Origin: Deltaproteobacteria bacterium
Lineage (GTDB): Bacteria > Desulfobacterota > Desulfobacteria > Desulfobacterales > SURF-7
Length of the DNA stretch: 19,092 nucleotides
Reading direction: 5' to 3'
Assembly: GCA_019307665.1 (NCBI GenBank)
Contig: JAFDJC010000013.1
Location: forward strand, 1-19,092
Shown: piece after piece, positions 1 through 7,950 of the stretch
Numbering within the stretch: the stretch's first letter is position 1
Layout: each line of letters starts with the position of its first letter
The notes under the pieces: model-generated
What the model was told of the DNA's origin: nothing
Databases searched by the model: none
What the model saw: only the letters and a program-made list of their open reading frames with translations
Made by a program: the position numbers and the translations under genes

Positions 1-305
1 AGTTTCAGTTTTAAATCAGTCTGTTTTAGTTTTTCCAGATCGAGCTTTGCTTCCTTCTTACCTGCGATTGATTTTGTATTAAACAAATTCCGTGAAATTA
101 TCTGTTTATAATGTGATAATGGCTTGTTAGATTCATTAATATTGTCACCAACCGTACGTGTATTATCTGAAGACAAAAAAGCGGAAGCGCTGCCTTTACC
201 TCCAGCAAGCAGTTTATAGAATACATCAACACACAGATAGCATGCGGCAGTGATAAGGATAATATTAATAAATATAAATATATTTTTGGTTGTTATTGAT
301 CTCAT
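1..305 (-). CDS. gspC: Type II secretion inner-membrane protein GspC (partial, 3' end outside window)
   Basis: Reading the minus strand from an ATG at 303-305 gives 101 residues, open to the window edge. The start is supported by AGGAA about 9 nt upstream. A short cytoplasmic tail is followed by one hydrophobic segment (residues ~8-28), then a polar periplasmic region with the motif ISRNLFNT near residues 70-77; the xRNLF signature is typical of GspC where the linker leads into its homology region. In the family GspC links the inner-membrane platform to the GspD secretin. It lies about 60 nt after gspN in the same direction, which supports the call. Only the first third or so of the protein is visible, so the homology region and any PDZ or coiled-coil end cannot be checked. 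Confidence 0.8.
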   Translation of the reverse strand, partial: MRSITTKNIFIFINIILITAACYLCVDVFYKLLAGGKGSASAFLSSDNTRTVGDNINESNKPLSHYKQIISRNLFNTKSIAGKKEAKLDLEKLKQTDLKLK

Positions 306-364
306 TCAGTTCAGTTCCTGTTGCCTGCTGATTTGTCGCCTCTGTTTCTATTTTTCAGGTCCTA

Positions 365-1225
365 TTATTTTAAGGAAAATGTCGGACGTGCAAGTGTCCC
401 TCTGATTCTGAACCCGATACCTTTCCTTCCGGATCTGCTTTTAATAAAATTTTTTGCTTGAGCCATTTTGCCCAGCAGGGATGGGTGAGGAGATATTTCA
501 CCGTCCATGCTTAAAATACTTTTATCCATCTTATTCATTATCATTACAAACCCTGAGATATCTGCATCAAAATCATCTCCGCTTCCGGTAATCCGCTCAA
601 GCTTAAGCCGGTTACCTTTTAGCACAAAACCTGCATCTATTTCATTAAAACGGATATTCTCGATTCCATATAAAGGAGTCATGAAGTCTATGCCACAATC
701 AATAAGTTGCAGGTCGGATTCAGCAGACGCCTGATTACTATTCTCCTCACGTAAATAAGTGACTGCCCCTTTAAGAACACCTGAAAGATTATGCGGAATA
801 AATTCTTTAAGGGCAAGCATCGTACTGAGCTGTATGCCATCTATATCTGCAGTAACAAAAATTCGATTGCTCTTTTTTAAAGGCATGGCAACCTTGCCTT
901 TAACAACTCCATCATAAAGACTACTTTTAAAATATACTGTTAATTCTTTTTTAACCAGTGAAAGAATTCCTGGAATAGCCCGCAGCATTTCAGCCTTAAA
1001 AAACGGCTTGCCATGATAATATATCGTTATATGGTTGAATAACAGTCCAGGCGGAAATGTCGGTTCAACATTTTCTATGGCAACCTTAACATCAGGAACA
1101 GCTTTATTGGCATAAAACAGGGCATAATCCTTTACATCTTCAGAAGGGAAAAGGTAATAAAGAAAAAAAACAGTGACGGTAATAATGTACACTGAATATA
1201 AAAGTCTTTTTTTTGTTTTTTTCAT
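365..1225 (-). CDS. gspN: Type II secretion system protein GspN
   Basis: 286 residues: a basic N-terminus, one membrane segment (about residues 8-27) and a long periplasmic domain rich in alternating hydrophobic strands. This matches the GspN family found beside T2SS genes in deltaproteobacteria and some gammaproteobacteria. Features I associate with the family are the FPPGLLF stretch near residues 57-63, the repeated 'Gxlxg' strand pattern, and the C-terminal GFRIRGTLxxP ending. GspN is an accessory, non-universal component whose exact job is unsettled. The gene starts 9 nt after gspM stops and is followed by gspC, so it is an internal operon gene. The family call rests on sequence pattern and context rather than a catalytic motif. 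Confidence 0.85.
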   Translation of the reverse strand: MKKTKKRLLYSVYIITVTVFFLYYLFPSEDVKDYALFYANKAVPDVKVAIENVEPTFPPGLLFNHITIYYHGKPFFKAEMLRAIPGILSLVKKELTVYFKSSLYDGVVKGKVAMPLKKSNRIFVTADIDGIQLSTMLALKEFIPHNLSGVLKGAVTYLREENSNQASAESDLQLIDCGIDFMTPLYGIENIRFNEIDAGFVLKGNRLKLERITGSGDDFDADISGFVMIMNKMDKSILSMDGEISPHPSLLGKMAQAKNFIKSRSGRKGIGFRIRGTLARPTFSLK

Positions 1226-1234
1226 AGACTTTTG

Positions 1235-1813
1235 TTACAACTCAATTGTTTCGATCTGCATGACAGCACTGACGGATCGATCCTTGCTTCCTTTCACTGA
1301 AATTGAAAGCCTTTTGACAACAACAATATTTCCTGATGTTTCAACACCATGCAAATAGGTAGTCAGCTGTTTCATCGTAATGCCCTGAAGTTTCATCTCC
1401 ACAATAGATTTTTTATGCCGACTGTTTGGCTGATTGGAGGTTGAAGGCTTCATATAACTGATATTTCCCTTTATGCCGGCTTCTCCTGCCAGTCTGTCAA
1501 GAAAGGAAAAAAGTGTAAAACCCCTTTTCCTGCCCGCCAGATACACGGCTTGTGTATCTTTTTGCTTTTTAATTGCATCATATTCGGATTTAAGTGATTC
1601 CATCTCGGTTAGAGTCATCTTTTTGATCCCGAGATTCCGTTTCATTCTGTTTTTTTTGCCGATTACAGGAGAAATGGCAAAGTGTATAAACAGATAGAAT
1701 AGAATAATACCGCCTACTGAAACAACAGCAATCTGTTCACGCCTGTTAAGTTTTCTTCCCCCAAAACGGATATTAAATTCCATAATATCAGGCTTGCCCT
1801 CCTGATTTGCCAT
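1235..1813 (-). CDS. gspM: Type II secretion system protein GspM
   Basis: 192 residues with a short cytoplasmic N-terminus, one transmembrane helix (about residues 28-48), a charged likely coiled-coil stretch and a ferredoxin-like periplasmic domain. This is the usual GspM layout and size. GspM pairs with GspL in the inner-membrane platform that links the secretion ATPase to the pseudopilus. The start at 1813 overlaps the gspL end by 26 nt, suggesting translational coupling. An alternative ATG lies at 1783; an AGGAGG inside the gspL 3' end sits 14 nt before it, which is rather far for a normal ribosome site, so I keep the longer form. GspM is poorly conserved, so the call relies heavily on its position after gspL. 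Confidence 0.85.
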   Translation of the reverse strand: MANQEGKPDIMEFNIRFGGRKLNRREQIAVVSVGGIILFYLFIHFAISPVIGKKNRMKRNLGIKKMTLTEMESLKSEYDAIKKQKDTQAVYLAGRKRGFTLFSFLDRLAGEAGIKGNISYMKPSTSNQPNSRHKKSIVEMKLQGITMKQLTTYLHGVETSGNIVVVKRLSISVKGSKDRSVSAVMQIETIEL

Positions 1814-3269
1814 CTTTTTTCAATAAAATCTTCAACTTAAACCGTATTTTATTTTCTGATCTGTCCGTATTCGCAGAGCTTATCACCACCTTATGAAACA
1901 GCTCTCCTTTCTCAAGGCGGCCTTTAATATCATCCACCGCGTTGAATGCTGCTGTCTCACCCGAAATTGTCACATTATCAGGTCCTATGATAAGCCTCTC
2001 AAATTCTACGTCTATGGTATCAGGTATCATATTACTTATATCATTTAAGATATCAATAGCGAGAATATCATTGCCTGTTCCTTCGGAAATCGAGGTCTGT
2101 TCTTTCAGTTCCTTTAATTTTACCTTCATCTGATGTAGAGGATCGACTATCCGGGTTATTTCAGGAAATGATGTTTTTAAAATCCGGTTAATCTGGAGGT
2201 CAAGCCAGTCTATTTTTTTTCCCGCCATATGAAAGTCAAAAATCATATTCAATATCGCCAAGAACAGTATAAACCCGACGAATAAGCCTGATTTGATAAT
2301 GTTTTTTTTATGTTCAAGCCATTGCTTTTTTAGCGCAAATCGTCTTTGACTAAAATTCATCCAAAGAACCCCGGTAATATCCGTCAATGCGAGGGAAAGG
2401 GCATTATCCATCTGCCACGGTATCCAGGAAGAAACCTTGGCTCCATCAAGCTCCACACCGGAAACCTGGGCAAGGTCTATCCGATGTGTAGGAACATCAA
2501 AAAAACGGGCTATCTCATCCTGACAATCCAGATCATCCAGGCCGGGCCCTGTCAGAAAAAAAACTTCCGGTCTTATGTCTGAACCGGTTAATGTTTCAGA
2601 TGCCGCCAGCGTCCTCTGAATATCAGTACACAGCAGCCCTGCCCTCTTCTCCTTTGTAGAATGAAGCTGAATGGAACGTATCAGAATGATCTGCCCGAAA
2701 ACAAAGGCCAGGATTGTGCTTCTCTTGCTGTCTATATCAATCACAATCGAGTTTTCGGGAATGTCAGAAAAATATTTCAGGCAAAGTGTCGTCTGACTGC
2801 TGCCTGCAGCTATGATTCTAGGTGTGATACCAAAGGCGGCAAGCTCTGCAATGCGTTTCTCAATGTATGACTTTCTGACCGCGACGGCGACAATATTCGT
2901 ATTTTCAGAACTGTCTGCCGAAGGCATGATCTGAAAATCCATTAGAAGATCATCTATGGGATACGGAAGCAACGGTTCCAGTTCAAGCGGAAGTATCTGG
3001 CTTATTTTCTTTTGATCCCTGAAAGGAATTTTGAGATTTCTGAAGGATATTTCCTCGGCAGGAAAAGATACTATACATACGGAGTCTGCTATATCCATCT
3101 GGCCAACAATAGTTTGCATTGCTCCAGATATACTGCTTTTATCTTCGGTATCGGCATTATAAGAAACATGAGTGAAGGATTCTATGGCATTTCCTTTCAA
3201 GCCGCTTGTTAAAAGAACTGCCGATACAGAATTATTACGGATATCGAGTCCAAGAATTTTTCTGGTCAT
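1788..3269 (-). CDS. gspL: Type II secretion system protein GspL (PilM-like actin-fold cytoplasmic domain)
   Basis: 493 residues. Residues 1 to ~320 form the actin-like PilM/GspL cytoplasmic region, beginning with a strand-turn MTRKILGLDI and containing a second 'IVIDID' strand near 175-180. A single transmembrane helix (325-345) and a periplasmic ferredoxin-like domain (to 493) follow. In the family the cytoplasmic part binds the GspE ATPase and the periplasmic part binds GspM. AGGAAA lies about 10 nt before the ATG. The gene begins 53 nt after gspK ends, one of the wider gaps in the operon, and its 3' end overlaps gspM. The length is somewhat above the roughly 400-residue enterobacterial form, but the domain order is normal. 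Confidence 0.9.
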   Translation of the reverse strand: MTRKILGLDIRNNSVSAVLLTSGLKGNAIESFTHVSYNADTEDKSSISGAMQTIVGQMDIADSVCIVSFPAEEISFRNLKIPFRDQKKISQILPLELEPLLPYPIDDLLMDFQIMPSADSSENTNIVAVAVRKSYIEKRIAELAAFGITPRIIAAGSSQTTLCLKYFSDIPENSIVIDIDSKRSTILAFVFGQIILIRSIQLHSTKEKRAGLLCTDIQRTLAASETLTGSDIRPEVFFLTGPGLDDLDCQDEIARFFDVPTHRIDLAQVSGVELDGAKVSSWIPWQMDNALSLALTDITGVLWMNFSQRRFALKKQWLEHKKNIIKSGLFVGFILFLAILNMIFDFHMAGKKIDWLDLQINRILKTSFPEITRIVDPLHQMKVKLKELKEQTSISEGTGNDILAIDILNDISNMIPDTIDVEFERLIIGPDNVTISGETAAFNAVDDIKGRLEKGELFHKVVISSANTDRSENKIRFKLKILLKKDGKSGGQA

Positions 3270-3322
3270 GCCTGTGTTTTCCTGTTAGCGTTTTTCACAA
3301 ATTTATTAATTATTTAACTACA

Positions 3323-4405
3323 CTATTCACCCTTCCAATACAAGGCTTTGCAAATGTATTTTCCTGTTTTTTTATCTTTTTCCCGTTTTACAACCGCAGT
3401 AGTCTTAAGTTTTATTTCATGGGCAACAGCTATTGCCTCGATCCGGAAGAAATCACTCGACGTGGTAATCAGCTTCGGATCGATCTTTGTATCGGCGAGG
3501 CCGGGAGCCCTCTTATACCATTGAGGATCTTTAAGACCATGTGTATAAACACCATCAGACATTTCCTCGCGATAGGCGATGAGATCCATGGCCAGATGCT
3601 CTTCGCCGTCTGGTAGAAGTGCTGCGAGAACCGGTAATTCAGCAGTATTGATATTAATCTTTCCGGGAAATGTAAATTTTTTACCGTCGCTATCGGTCAT
3701 CCCGTGCTGGGTAATAAAACCAGTCACCTGGTCTAATCCACCGGCAACTTCAAAAAGCTCCGCCACACACTTTACAAGAAAAAATTCATCGATACTGCTA
3801 AAAGGGCCGTTTTTACAGGTATATGGCGGGTCAAGCCCCTCGTAGTAGTATGATTCCGCCCCGTTCACACCGGTAATGGCGCCATCATCATTGGAGTCAA
3901 GCCAGTCTTTTGTTGAATTATAGATTGCAGAAGGCATGGTATCATCATCCGATATTCCTTCCTCAGGGCGAAGATAGCGAAGAAAGCGCTCCCACATTCT
4001 TCTCTGGGGTTCATTAAAATTCCGGCCATCCGGGAAATCCACCAGGGCATTAATCTGAATCTTTCCTAGCTCATCCGTAATTTTAACTTCTATGGTTCCT
4101 TCCTCAAACACCATGTCATTCATTGCATTGCTGATGATCTCGGGATCCGCCCAATCTTCCTGCAGGGAATCACTCTCGTCCGATTCTTTTTTATCCTTTA
4201 CAAGAAGCGCCATAGCCATATGAATCGCTGAAGATGTCATATATTCAAGCGTTGCACGTCGTTTGATCACATTTGCCGATTCTGCAAAAGAGCCGGTCTT
4301 CCGGTTCAGCTCTATCACCATAGTCATAAGCAGTGCGATCATGGTCACTGCAATTATAACAGCTATTCCCTTATTGTTAGATTTATGTCTCAGTATGATT
4401 GGCAT
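3323..4405 (-). CDS. gspK: Type II secretion minor pseudopilin GspK
   Basis: 360 residues. The prepilin-like N-terminus is a short basic leader ending at Gly13, followed by a hydrophobic helix (IAVIIAVTMIALL) that lacks the glutamate at mature position 5 found in other pilins; this absence is a hallmark of GspK. The large periplasmic domain carries acidic stretches (SNDDGA, GLDPPY, 'INTAELPVL') seen in the GspK alpha-domain, including an 'NINTA' helix-hairpin-helix-like segment. GspK caps the pseudopilus tip with GspI and GspJ. The gene is 12 nt downstream of gspJ. Prepilin peptidase (GspO) should process it; that gene is not in the window. Confidence 0.92.
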   Translation of the reverse strand: MPIILRHKSNNKGIAVIIAVTMIALLMTMVIELNRKTGSFAESANVIKRRATLEYMTSSAIHMAMALLVKDKKESDESDSLQEDWADPEIISNAMNDMVFEEGTIEVKITDELGKIQINALVDFPDGRNFNEPQRRMWERFLRYLRPEEGISDDDTMPSAIYNSTKDWLDSNDDGAITGVNGAESYYYEGLDPPYTCKNGPFSSIDEFFLVKCVAELFEVAGGLDQVTGFITQHGMTDSDGKKFTFPGKININTAELPVLAALLPDGEEHLAMDLIAYREEMSDGVYTHGLKDPQWYKRAPGLADTKIDPKLITTSSDFFRIEAIAVAHEIKLKTTAVVKREKDKKTGKYICKALYWKGE

Positions 4406-4417
4406 TTTAAAAAAAAA

Positions 4418-5137
4418 TTACAAAGTTTCGTTTTCCATCTTTGTTCTAAAAACCGGCATTGTCACACTGGTTTTAAAATTGAATGACACTTTGTCTCTCC
4501 CGATTTCAAGTTCAATTCCTATGGCAACAGGTGTACTAAACTCATATTCCTCATCTTCCGAGTCCCAGAAGTCATATTCAGTTCCCTCCTGGTCGTAATA
4601 AGTAAATTTTAGCGACCTGATATTTTCGCAAAGCACCGGATCATAAACACTTGGCTCCCAGTCTGATTCATAATCGACTCTATCCGTACGCTTAAGAACA
4701 TAATGGTCCTCTCCATCAGCTTCAACATAATAAACAATTTCAGCAATACCGCCATGAAATATTTTATCTATGGGAAGATGCGCCGAAGATGAAAATCTAA
4801 GCCTTCCAAAAGAATTATTTACCGTATCACTTTTATCGCCGATAACTCTAAAGGGATCCGGAGGGTTGCTCATTTCAGGAGGCGAGTACCGGGGGGTCAT
4901 TGAGATATGAAGAGACCTTAAATCAGCGTCCATTCTGAAGAAACAGTTGGTTGCAGCTTCATGGAAAATAAGATCTTCATCGATTGCCTCGACGTCTGTC
5001 AACACCCTATTAAATGAGCCGTAAACCGTCACAATCAACAGACTGAAAATCAAGATGGCAAGGAGTACCTCAATTAAGGTAAAGCCTTGTGTATTATTAA
5101 GCCCTTTATGTTTTAATTTTATATATATTACCTTCAC
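4418..5137 (-). CDS. gspJ: Type II secretion minor pseudopilin GspJ
   Basis: 239 residues with a class III prepilin signal. The 18-residue basic leader ends at Gly18, and cleavage would give a mature N-terminus FTLIEVLLAILIF with Glu at position 5. The rest is the globular GspJ domain, about 200 residues, in the usual size range. GspJ is part of the GspI-J-K tip complex of the pseudopilus. Its ATG overlaps the gspI stop by 4 nt, a classic coupled arrangement. Position between gspI and gspK, together with length, separates it from GspH and GspI. Confidence 0.9.
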   Translation of the reverse strand: MKVIYIKLKHKGLNNTQGFTLIEVLLAILIFSLLIVTVYGSFNRVLTDVEAIDEDLIFHEAATNCFFRMDADLRSLHISMTPRYSPPEMSNPPDPFRVIGDKSDTVNNSFGRLRFSSSAHLPIDKIFHGGIAEIVYYVEADGEDHYVLKRTDRVDYESDWEPSVYDPVLCENIRSLKFTYYDQEGTEYDFWDSEDEEYEFSTPVAIGIELEIGRDKVSFNFKTSVTMPVFRTKMENETL

Positions 5138-5538
5138 TGCAACCTGTATGTGCTCAGATGATAAACATATTCATCATCATTCAATGCCACCATGACCTCT
5201 ATTCTCTTTAGACGACTTGACATCTCTCCAAGGGTTTCCGATTCAATATCCTCGATGACGTGATGCCAGCTATACCCAGGAAACACCTCACCAAAATCCC
5301 CTCTTTCCTCTGACGGAATATCTTCGAATGCGGTTTCAATCTGCGTCATCCTGCTCCGGGCAAGCAGCGGCGCGGTGATATCAAATCGTGCATTATTGTT
5401 CATTAAAATTGTCTGGAACTGAACATGAAATACTGCGGTAAGAGCAATGGCAATGATGGACATTGCCACCATAACTTCGAGGAGCGTAAAGCCTGGTTTT
5501 GAAAAACCGCTCTTTTTTTTGCTAAATATGGTCCTCAT
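5134..5538 (-). CDS. gspI: Type II secretion minor pseudopilin GspI
   Basis: A short pseudopilin with a prepilin peptidase site before FTLLEVMVAMSIIAIA (Glu5 present), followed by a roughly 100-residue globular domain. The start is uncertain. The ATG at 5538 gives a 134-residue protein with a typical basic 16-residue leader and a 17-nt overlap with gspH. ATGs at 5559 and 5592 are also open, but the longest form would overlap gspH by 71 nt and none has a strong ribosome site. I chose 5538 because its leader is typical. GspI nucleates the tip complex with GspJ and GspK; the next gene, gspJ, overlaps it by 4 nt. Confidence 0.88.
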   Translation of the reverse strand: MRTIFSKKKSGFSKPGFTLLEVMVAMSIIAIALTAVFHVQFQTILMNNNARFDITAPLLARSRMTQIETAFEDIPSEERGDFGEVFPGYSWHHVIEDIESETLGEMSSRLKRIEVMVALNDDEYVYHLSTYRLQ

Positions 5539-6061
5539 TGTATGATCTATATTTATCATGAACCTTAACTGTTGACAGAAAAGGTTCGACAAACAAAGAC
5601 TTCATTTCATCTCCCATGCTTTCTATATGTATAATTGCTCTGTCTGAGAAACCTCTTTTATAGAATACAATCTCTGCCGTCCCTGCCGGAACCTTCCCTG
5701 TTTGCGGAAACTCAACATCTACCAGCTTTACATCATCCGGAAGGGTATAACCCTTTTCCATGGCAGCTGTTTTTTCCTCTTCAGTCTCCATTGATTCGTC
5801 TGTAATCCACAACCGGCCGGAGTCCATGTCTGCATGCAGGATATAGACTTTCTGTTCTCTTACGGCACTGGTTTTCAACAACCTGACTTTCACAATAAGC
5901 CAACGCAAAGTCCTGGCAGTATCGTCTGAAGTAAAAAAGTCGGAAAACCTTGGCACTGCGAGCAGAAGCATAATGGTGACAATAGAAATAACAACGATCA
6001 GTTCGATCAAAGTAAACCCGTCACATGCCTTTTGTGGTCTGTCCACTTGACTCAAACACAT
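5522..6061 (-). CDS. gspH: Type II secretion minor pseudopilin GspH
   Basis: 179 residues. The leader of 15 residues ends at Gly15, followed by the pilin helix FTLIELIVVISIVTIMLLLAV (Glu5 present) and a globular domain with a C-terminal strand ('ERGFSDRA'-like) typical of the GspH/FimT family. GspH links the major GspG shaft to the I-J-K tip. It lies between gspG and gspI. The start has no clear Shine-Dalgarno sequence, and 52 nt of featureless sequence separates it from gspG. Size and order favour GspH rather than FimT of type IV pili, since no pil genes are near. Confidence 0.88.
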   Translation of the reverse strand: MCLSQVDRPQKACDGFTLIELIVVISIVTIMLLLAVPRFSDFFTSDDTARTLRWLIVKVRLLKTSAVREQKVYILHADMDSGRLWITDESMETEEEKTAAMEKGYTLPDDVKLVDVEFPQTGKVPAGTAEIVFYKRGFSDRAIIHIESMGDEMKSLFVEPFLSTVKVHDKYRSYNEDHI

Positions 6062-6113
6062 TGGTTTAGTTGGTGATTGTCCGAAAATAAAACGATCTGC
6101 TCAAATTCAACAA

Positions 6114-6569
6114 CTACTCAAGCTCCCAATTATTGATATCCTTATCAAGGCCTTCACCACCTGCAACACCATCAGTGCCATAAGAAATAATATCATATTT
6201 CCCATGAATACCAGGGCTTAGATATATAAAATCATTGCCCCAGGGATCTTTGGGAACCGTTCTTTTTTCAAGATATCCCCCATCGCGCCAGTGCCTGGGT
6301 AGAGCACCGGTTTCCGGAGCTTCCACAAGAGCCTGCAGTCCCTGCTCAGTGCCCGGATAGGTCCCATTATCAAGTTTGTAAAGTTTCAGGGCCGCTTCAA
6401 TACTGACAATATCCATTCTTGCTTTATTTTGTCTTGCCTCATCAGGTGCATCCATAAAATTAGGGGCAATAACCATTGCAAGGATTCCCAGAATAACAAT
6501 AACGACCATGAGTTCAATGAACGTAAACCCGGAATCGTTAAACGATATTTTAAATAAGTTGTTTCTCAT
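6114..6569 (-). CDS. gspG: Type II secretion major pseudopilin GspG
   Basis: 151 residues and very characteristic. The leader ends at Gly14, then FTFIELMVVIVILGILA with Glu5. The conserved GspG body follows: ARMDIVSIEAALKLYKLDNGTYPGTEQGLQALV, then KDPWGNDFIYLSPG and the C-terminal calcium-site loop around SYGTDGVAGGEGLDKDI. GspG polymerises into the pseudopilus shaft. A strong GGAGG lies 5 nt before the ATG, consistent with the need for high expression of the major subunit. In many genomes gspE and gspF precede gspG; here a ParA/RHH pair does, ending only 13 nt upstream. Confidence 0.97.
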   Translation of the reverse strand: MRNNLFKISFNDSGFTFIELMVVIVILGILAMVIAPNFMDAPDEARQNKARMDIVSIEAALKLYKLDNGTYPGTEQGLQALVEAPETGALPRHWRDGGYLEKRTVPKDPWGNDFIYLSPGIHGKYDIISYGTDGVAGGEGLDKDINNWELE

Positions 6570-6582
6570 TAATCCTCCGGAA

Positions 6583-6906
6583 TCAATTACTATTTTTTTT
6601 TAATTTTTTAAGTACCTCGCCGGTATCTCCACGATCAATATCATCGAGGGCAAATGAAAGGGCAGCTTCAATCAAGGAGGATTTGTTGTCTATTAAAACA
6701 CCCTCAAGTTTTAACTCATGAAACTTGCGATTAAACCTATCAAGAAGATCAACGGAGAGATAAAAGCCCGCTTTTTTCTTTTTAAGCCAATTACGTTTAT
6801 CCGGCCCTTCCGCTGCTTTTTTTTTATCTGTTCCTATGGCGGCCGTCACCGGATCAAAAGGGTCCTCACCAAAAAAATCAGGGGTTGCTTTCTTATTTGC
6901 TGCCAT
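6583..6906 (-). CDS. Small ribbon-helix-helix-like protein, putative ParA partner
   Basis: 107 residues from the ATG at 6906 (a GTG directly before it at 6909 is an alternative). An AGGAGG inside the parA 3' end lies 7-10 nt upstream, and the gene overlaps parA by 14-17 nt, so the two are translationally coupled. Residues 1-45 are polar and lysine-rich, likely disordered. Residues ~46-92 read as strand (AGFYLSV), helix (DLLDRFNRKFHEL) and helix (DNKSSLIEAALSFAL), the pattern of a ribbon-helix-helix DNA-binding domain. The architecture resembles small ParG/Omega-type centromere-binding partners of ParA; that link is my inference from fold pattern and position. It may alternatively be a ParA adaptor tied to the secretion apparatus. 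A simple RHH repressor of the operon is also possible. Confidence 0.65.
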   Translation of the reverse strand: MAANKKATPDFFGEDPFDPVTAAIGTDKKKAAEGPDKRNWLKKKKAGFYLSVDLLDRFNRKFHELKLEGVLIDNKSSLIEAALSFALDDIDRGDTGEVLKKLKKNSN

Positions 6907-7663
6907 CACTATTAACCCTCCTGATCAATTTTCTATAGCCATCAGCTCCACTTGCCTGGTCCATGTATTCAAAAATCGTCTGCCCCTTTGCCGGGGCTTC
7001 AGAAAGCCTGACATTATAATGAATTGGATCACAGATCTGCCTTTTGAACATTTTATTAAGTTGCTTTAATATGACAAAACTGTGCCGGGTGCGCCGATCA
7101 AACATGGTAGGAAGTATATATTTTAACTCAAGGTCTGTATTTAGCTTCTGGGCTGACATCAGATAGCCGAAAAAGGTTTTAAGTCCTTCCATTGAGGGTG
7201 CTTGGAGTGCAACAGGGCATAAAACCTCATCAACAGCCATTAAGATGTTGACGCTCAACACATCCCAGCCCGGCGCGCAGTCAAATATCAGGTAATCAAG
7301 CGTCCCTTTTTTAGGAATCAGTGCCTTACCCAGTAACATCTGCCTTACATCCCTCGGCTGTTCGCCAAGCCAGTTTTTGAGTTCCACAAGCTCTATCCCG
7401 CCGGATAGAAGCCAGAGGTTTTTCCTTGACGCATAAATGGCATCTCTTTTGGAAATATATTCACCTTTTCTGTCCTTGCCGGTTATAAACTCATATAGTC
7501 CGTGTTTTGGAGTAACCCCCAAAAACTTTGATGTCTGCCCCTGAGTATCGCAGTCTACAAGCAATACCCTGTGGCCAAGCATTGATAAGCCATGAGCCAG
7601 GTTTACAGCCGTGGTTGTTTTGCCAACCCCGCCTTTTGCCATGGCAACTGCTATTTTTCTCAT
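6893..7663 (-). CDS. ParA/MinD-family partition-type ATPase
   Basis: 256 residues of the small (Soj/type Ib-like) ParA class without an N-terminal HTH. Deviant Walker A is KGGVGKTT (10-17), Walker A' is LLVDCDTQG (34-42), and Walker B ends at Asp128 (YLIFDCAP). A C-terminal RLSEAPAKGQTIFEY (219-233) is typical of true ParA. ATP-dependent dimers of this family bind DNA non-specifically and position cargo: plasmids, chromosomes or protein machines. A purine-rich GGGGAATAAAGG precedes the ATG. No parB is present; the partner appears to be the overlapping RHH-like gene, after which T2SS genes run directly on. Whether it acts on DNA or places the secretion machine cannot be told from sequence. A plasmid-derived remnant is a possible alternative origin. 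Confidence 0.9.
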   Translation of the reverse strand: MRKIAVAMAKGGVGKTTTAVNLAHGLSMLGHRVLLVDCDTQGQTSKFLGVTPKHGLYEFITGKDRKGEYISKRDAIYASRKNLWLLSGGIELVELKNWLGEQPRDVRQMLLGKALIPKKGTLDYLIFDCAPGWDVLSVNILMAVDEVLCPVALQAPSMEGLKTFFGYLMSAQKLNTDLELKYILPTMFDRRTRHSFVILKQLNKMFKRQICDPIHYNVRLSEAPAKGQTIFEYMDQASGADGYRKLIRRVNSDGSK

Positions 7664-7669
7664 CCTTTA

Positions 7670-7699
7670 TTCCCCGGTATTCCCCGGTATTCTCCGGTT
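7670..7699 (-). repeat. Three tandem 10-bp repeats in the parA leader
   Basis: On the plus strand TTCCCCGGTA occurs twice in a row (7670-7679, 7680-7689), followed by a third copy with two changes, TTCTCCGGTT (7690-7699). The array ends 7 nt before the parA start codon and overlaps its purine-rich ribosome site. A 10-bp period puts each copy on the same face of the helix, as in operator and centromere arrays bound by RHH proteins. An imperfect dyad ATCAT-N5-ATGAT lies next to it (7703-7717). The binding role is inferred, not seen. Confidence 0.6.
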
Positions 7700-7753
7700 C
7701 AAATCATTCCATATGATAGTTTCAGGCCTCTTTCCAGTATTATTTGTTTTGGC

Positions 7754-7782
7754 TTTATATCTTTCTTCTTTATGTTAATCAA
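7754..7782 (-). promoter_or_regulatory. Putative sigma-70 promoter of the parA-gsp operon
   Basis: On the minus strand a TTGATT -35 (7777-7782) and a TATAAA -10 (7754-7759) are separated by exactly 17 bp. Transcription would start near 7747, giving a leader of about 85 nt that contains the tandem repeats at 7670-7699. Confidence 0.5.
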
Positions 7783-7950
7783 TGAAAAGTTTGAAAAGAT
7801 TATATATAACAATCTTGTTTAAGCTGTATAAAAAATTAAAAAAAACAAAATTACTCTTGCCCAAAGATATATAATGCTATATGTGAAATAAATAGTGTGA
7901 AATTCTTTTCTTAATCTGAGATGCTATTATGCATTAAAACGAGACAGGCA

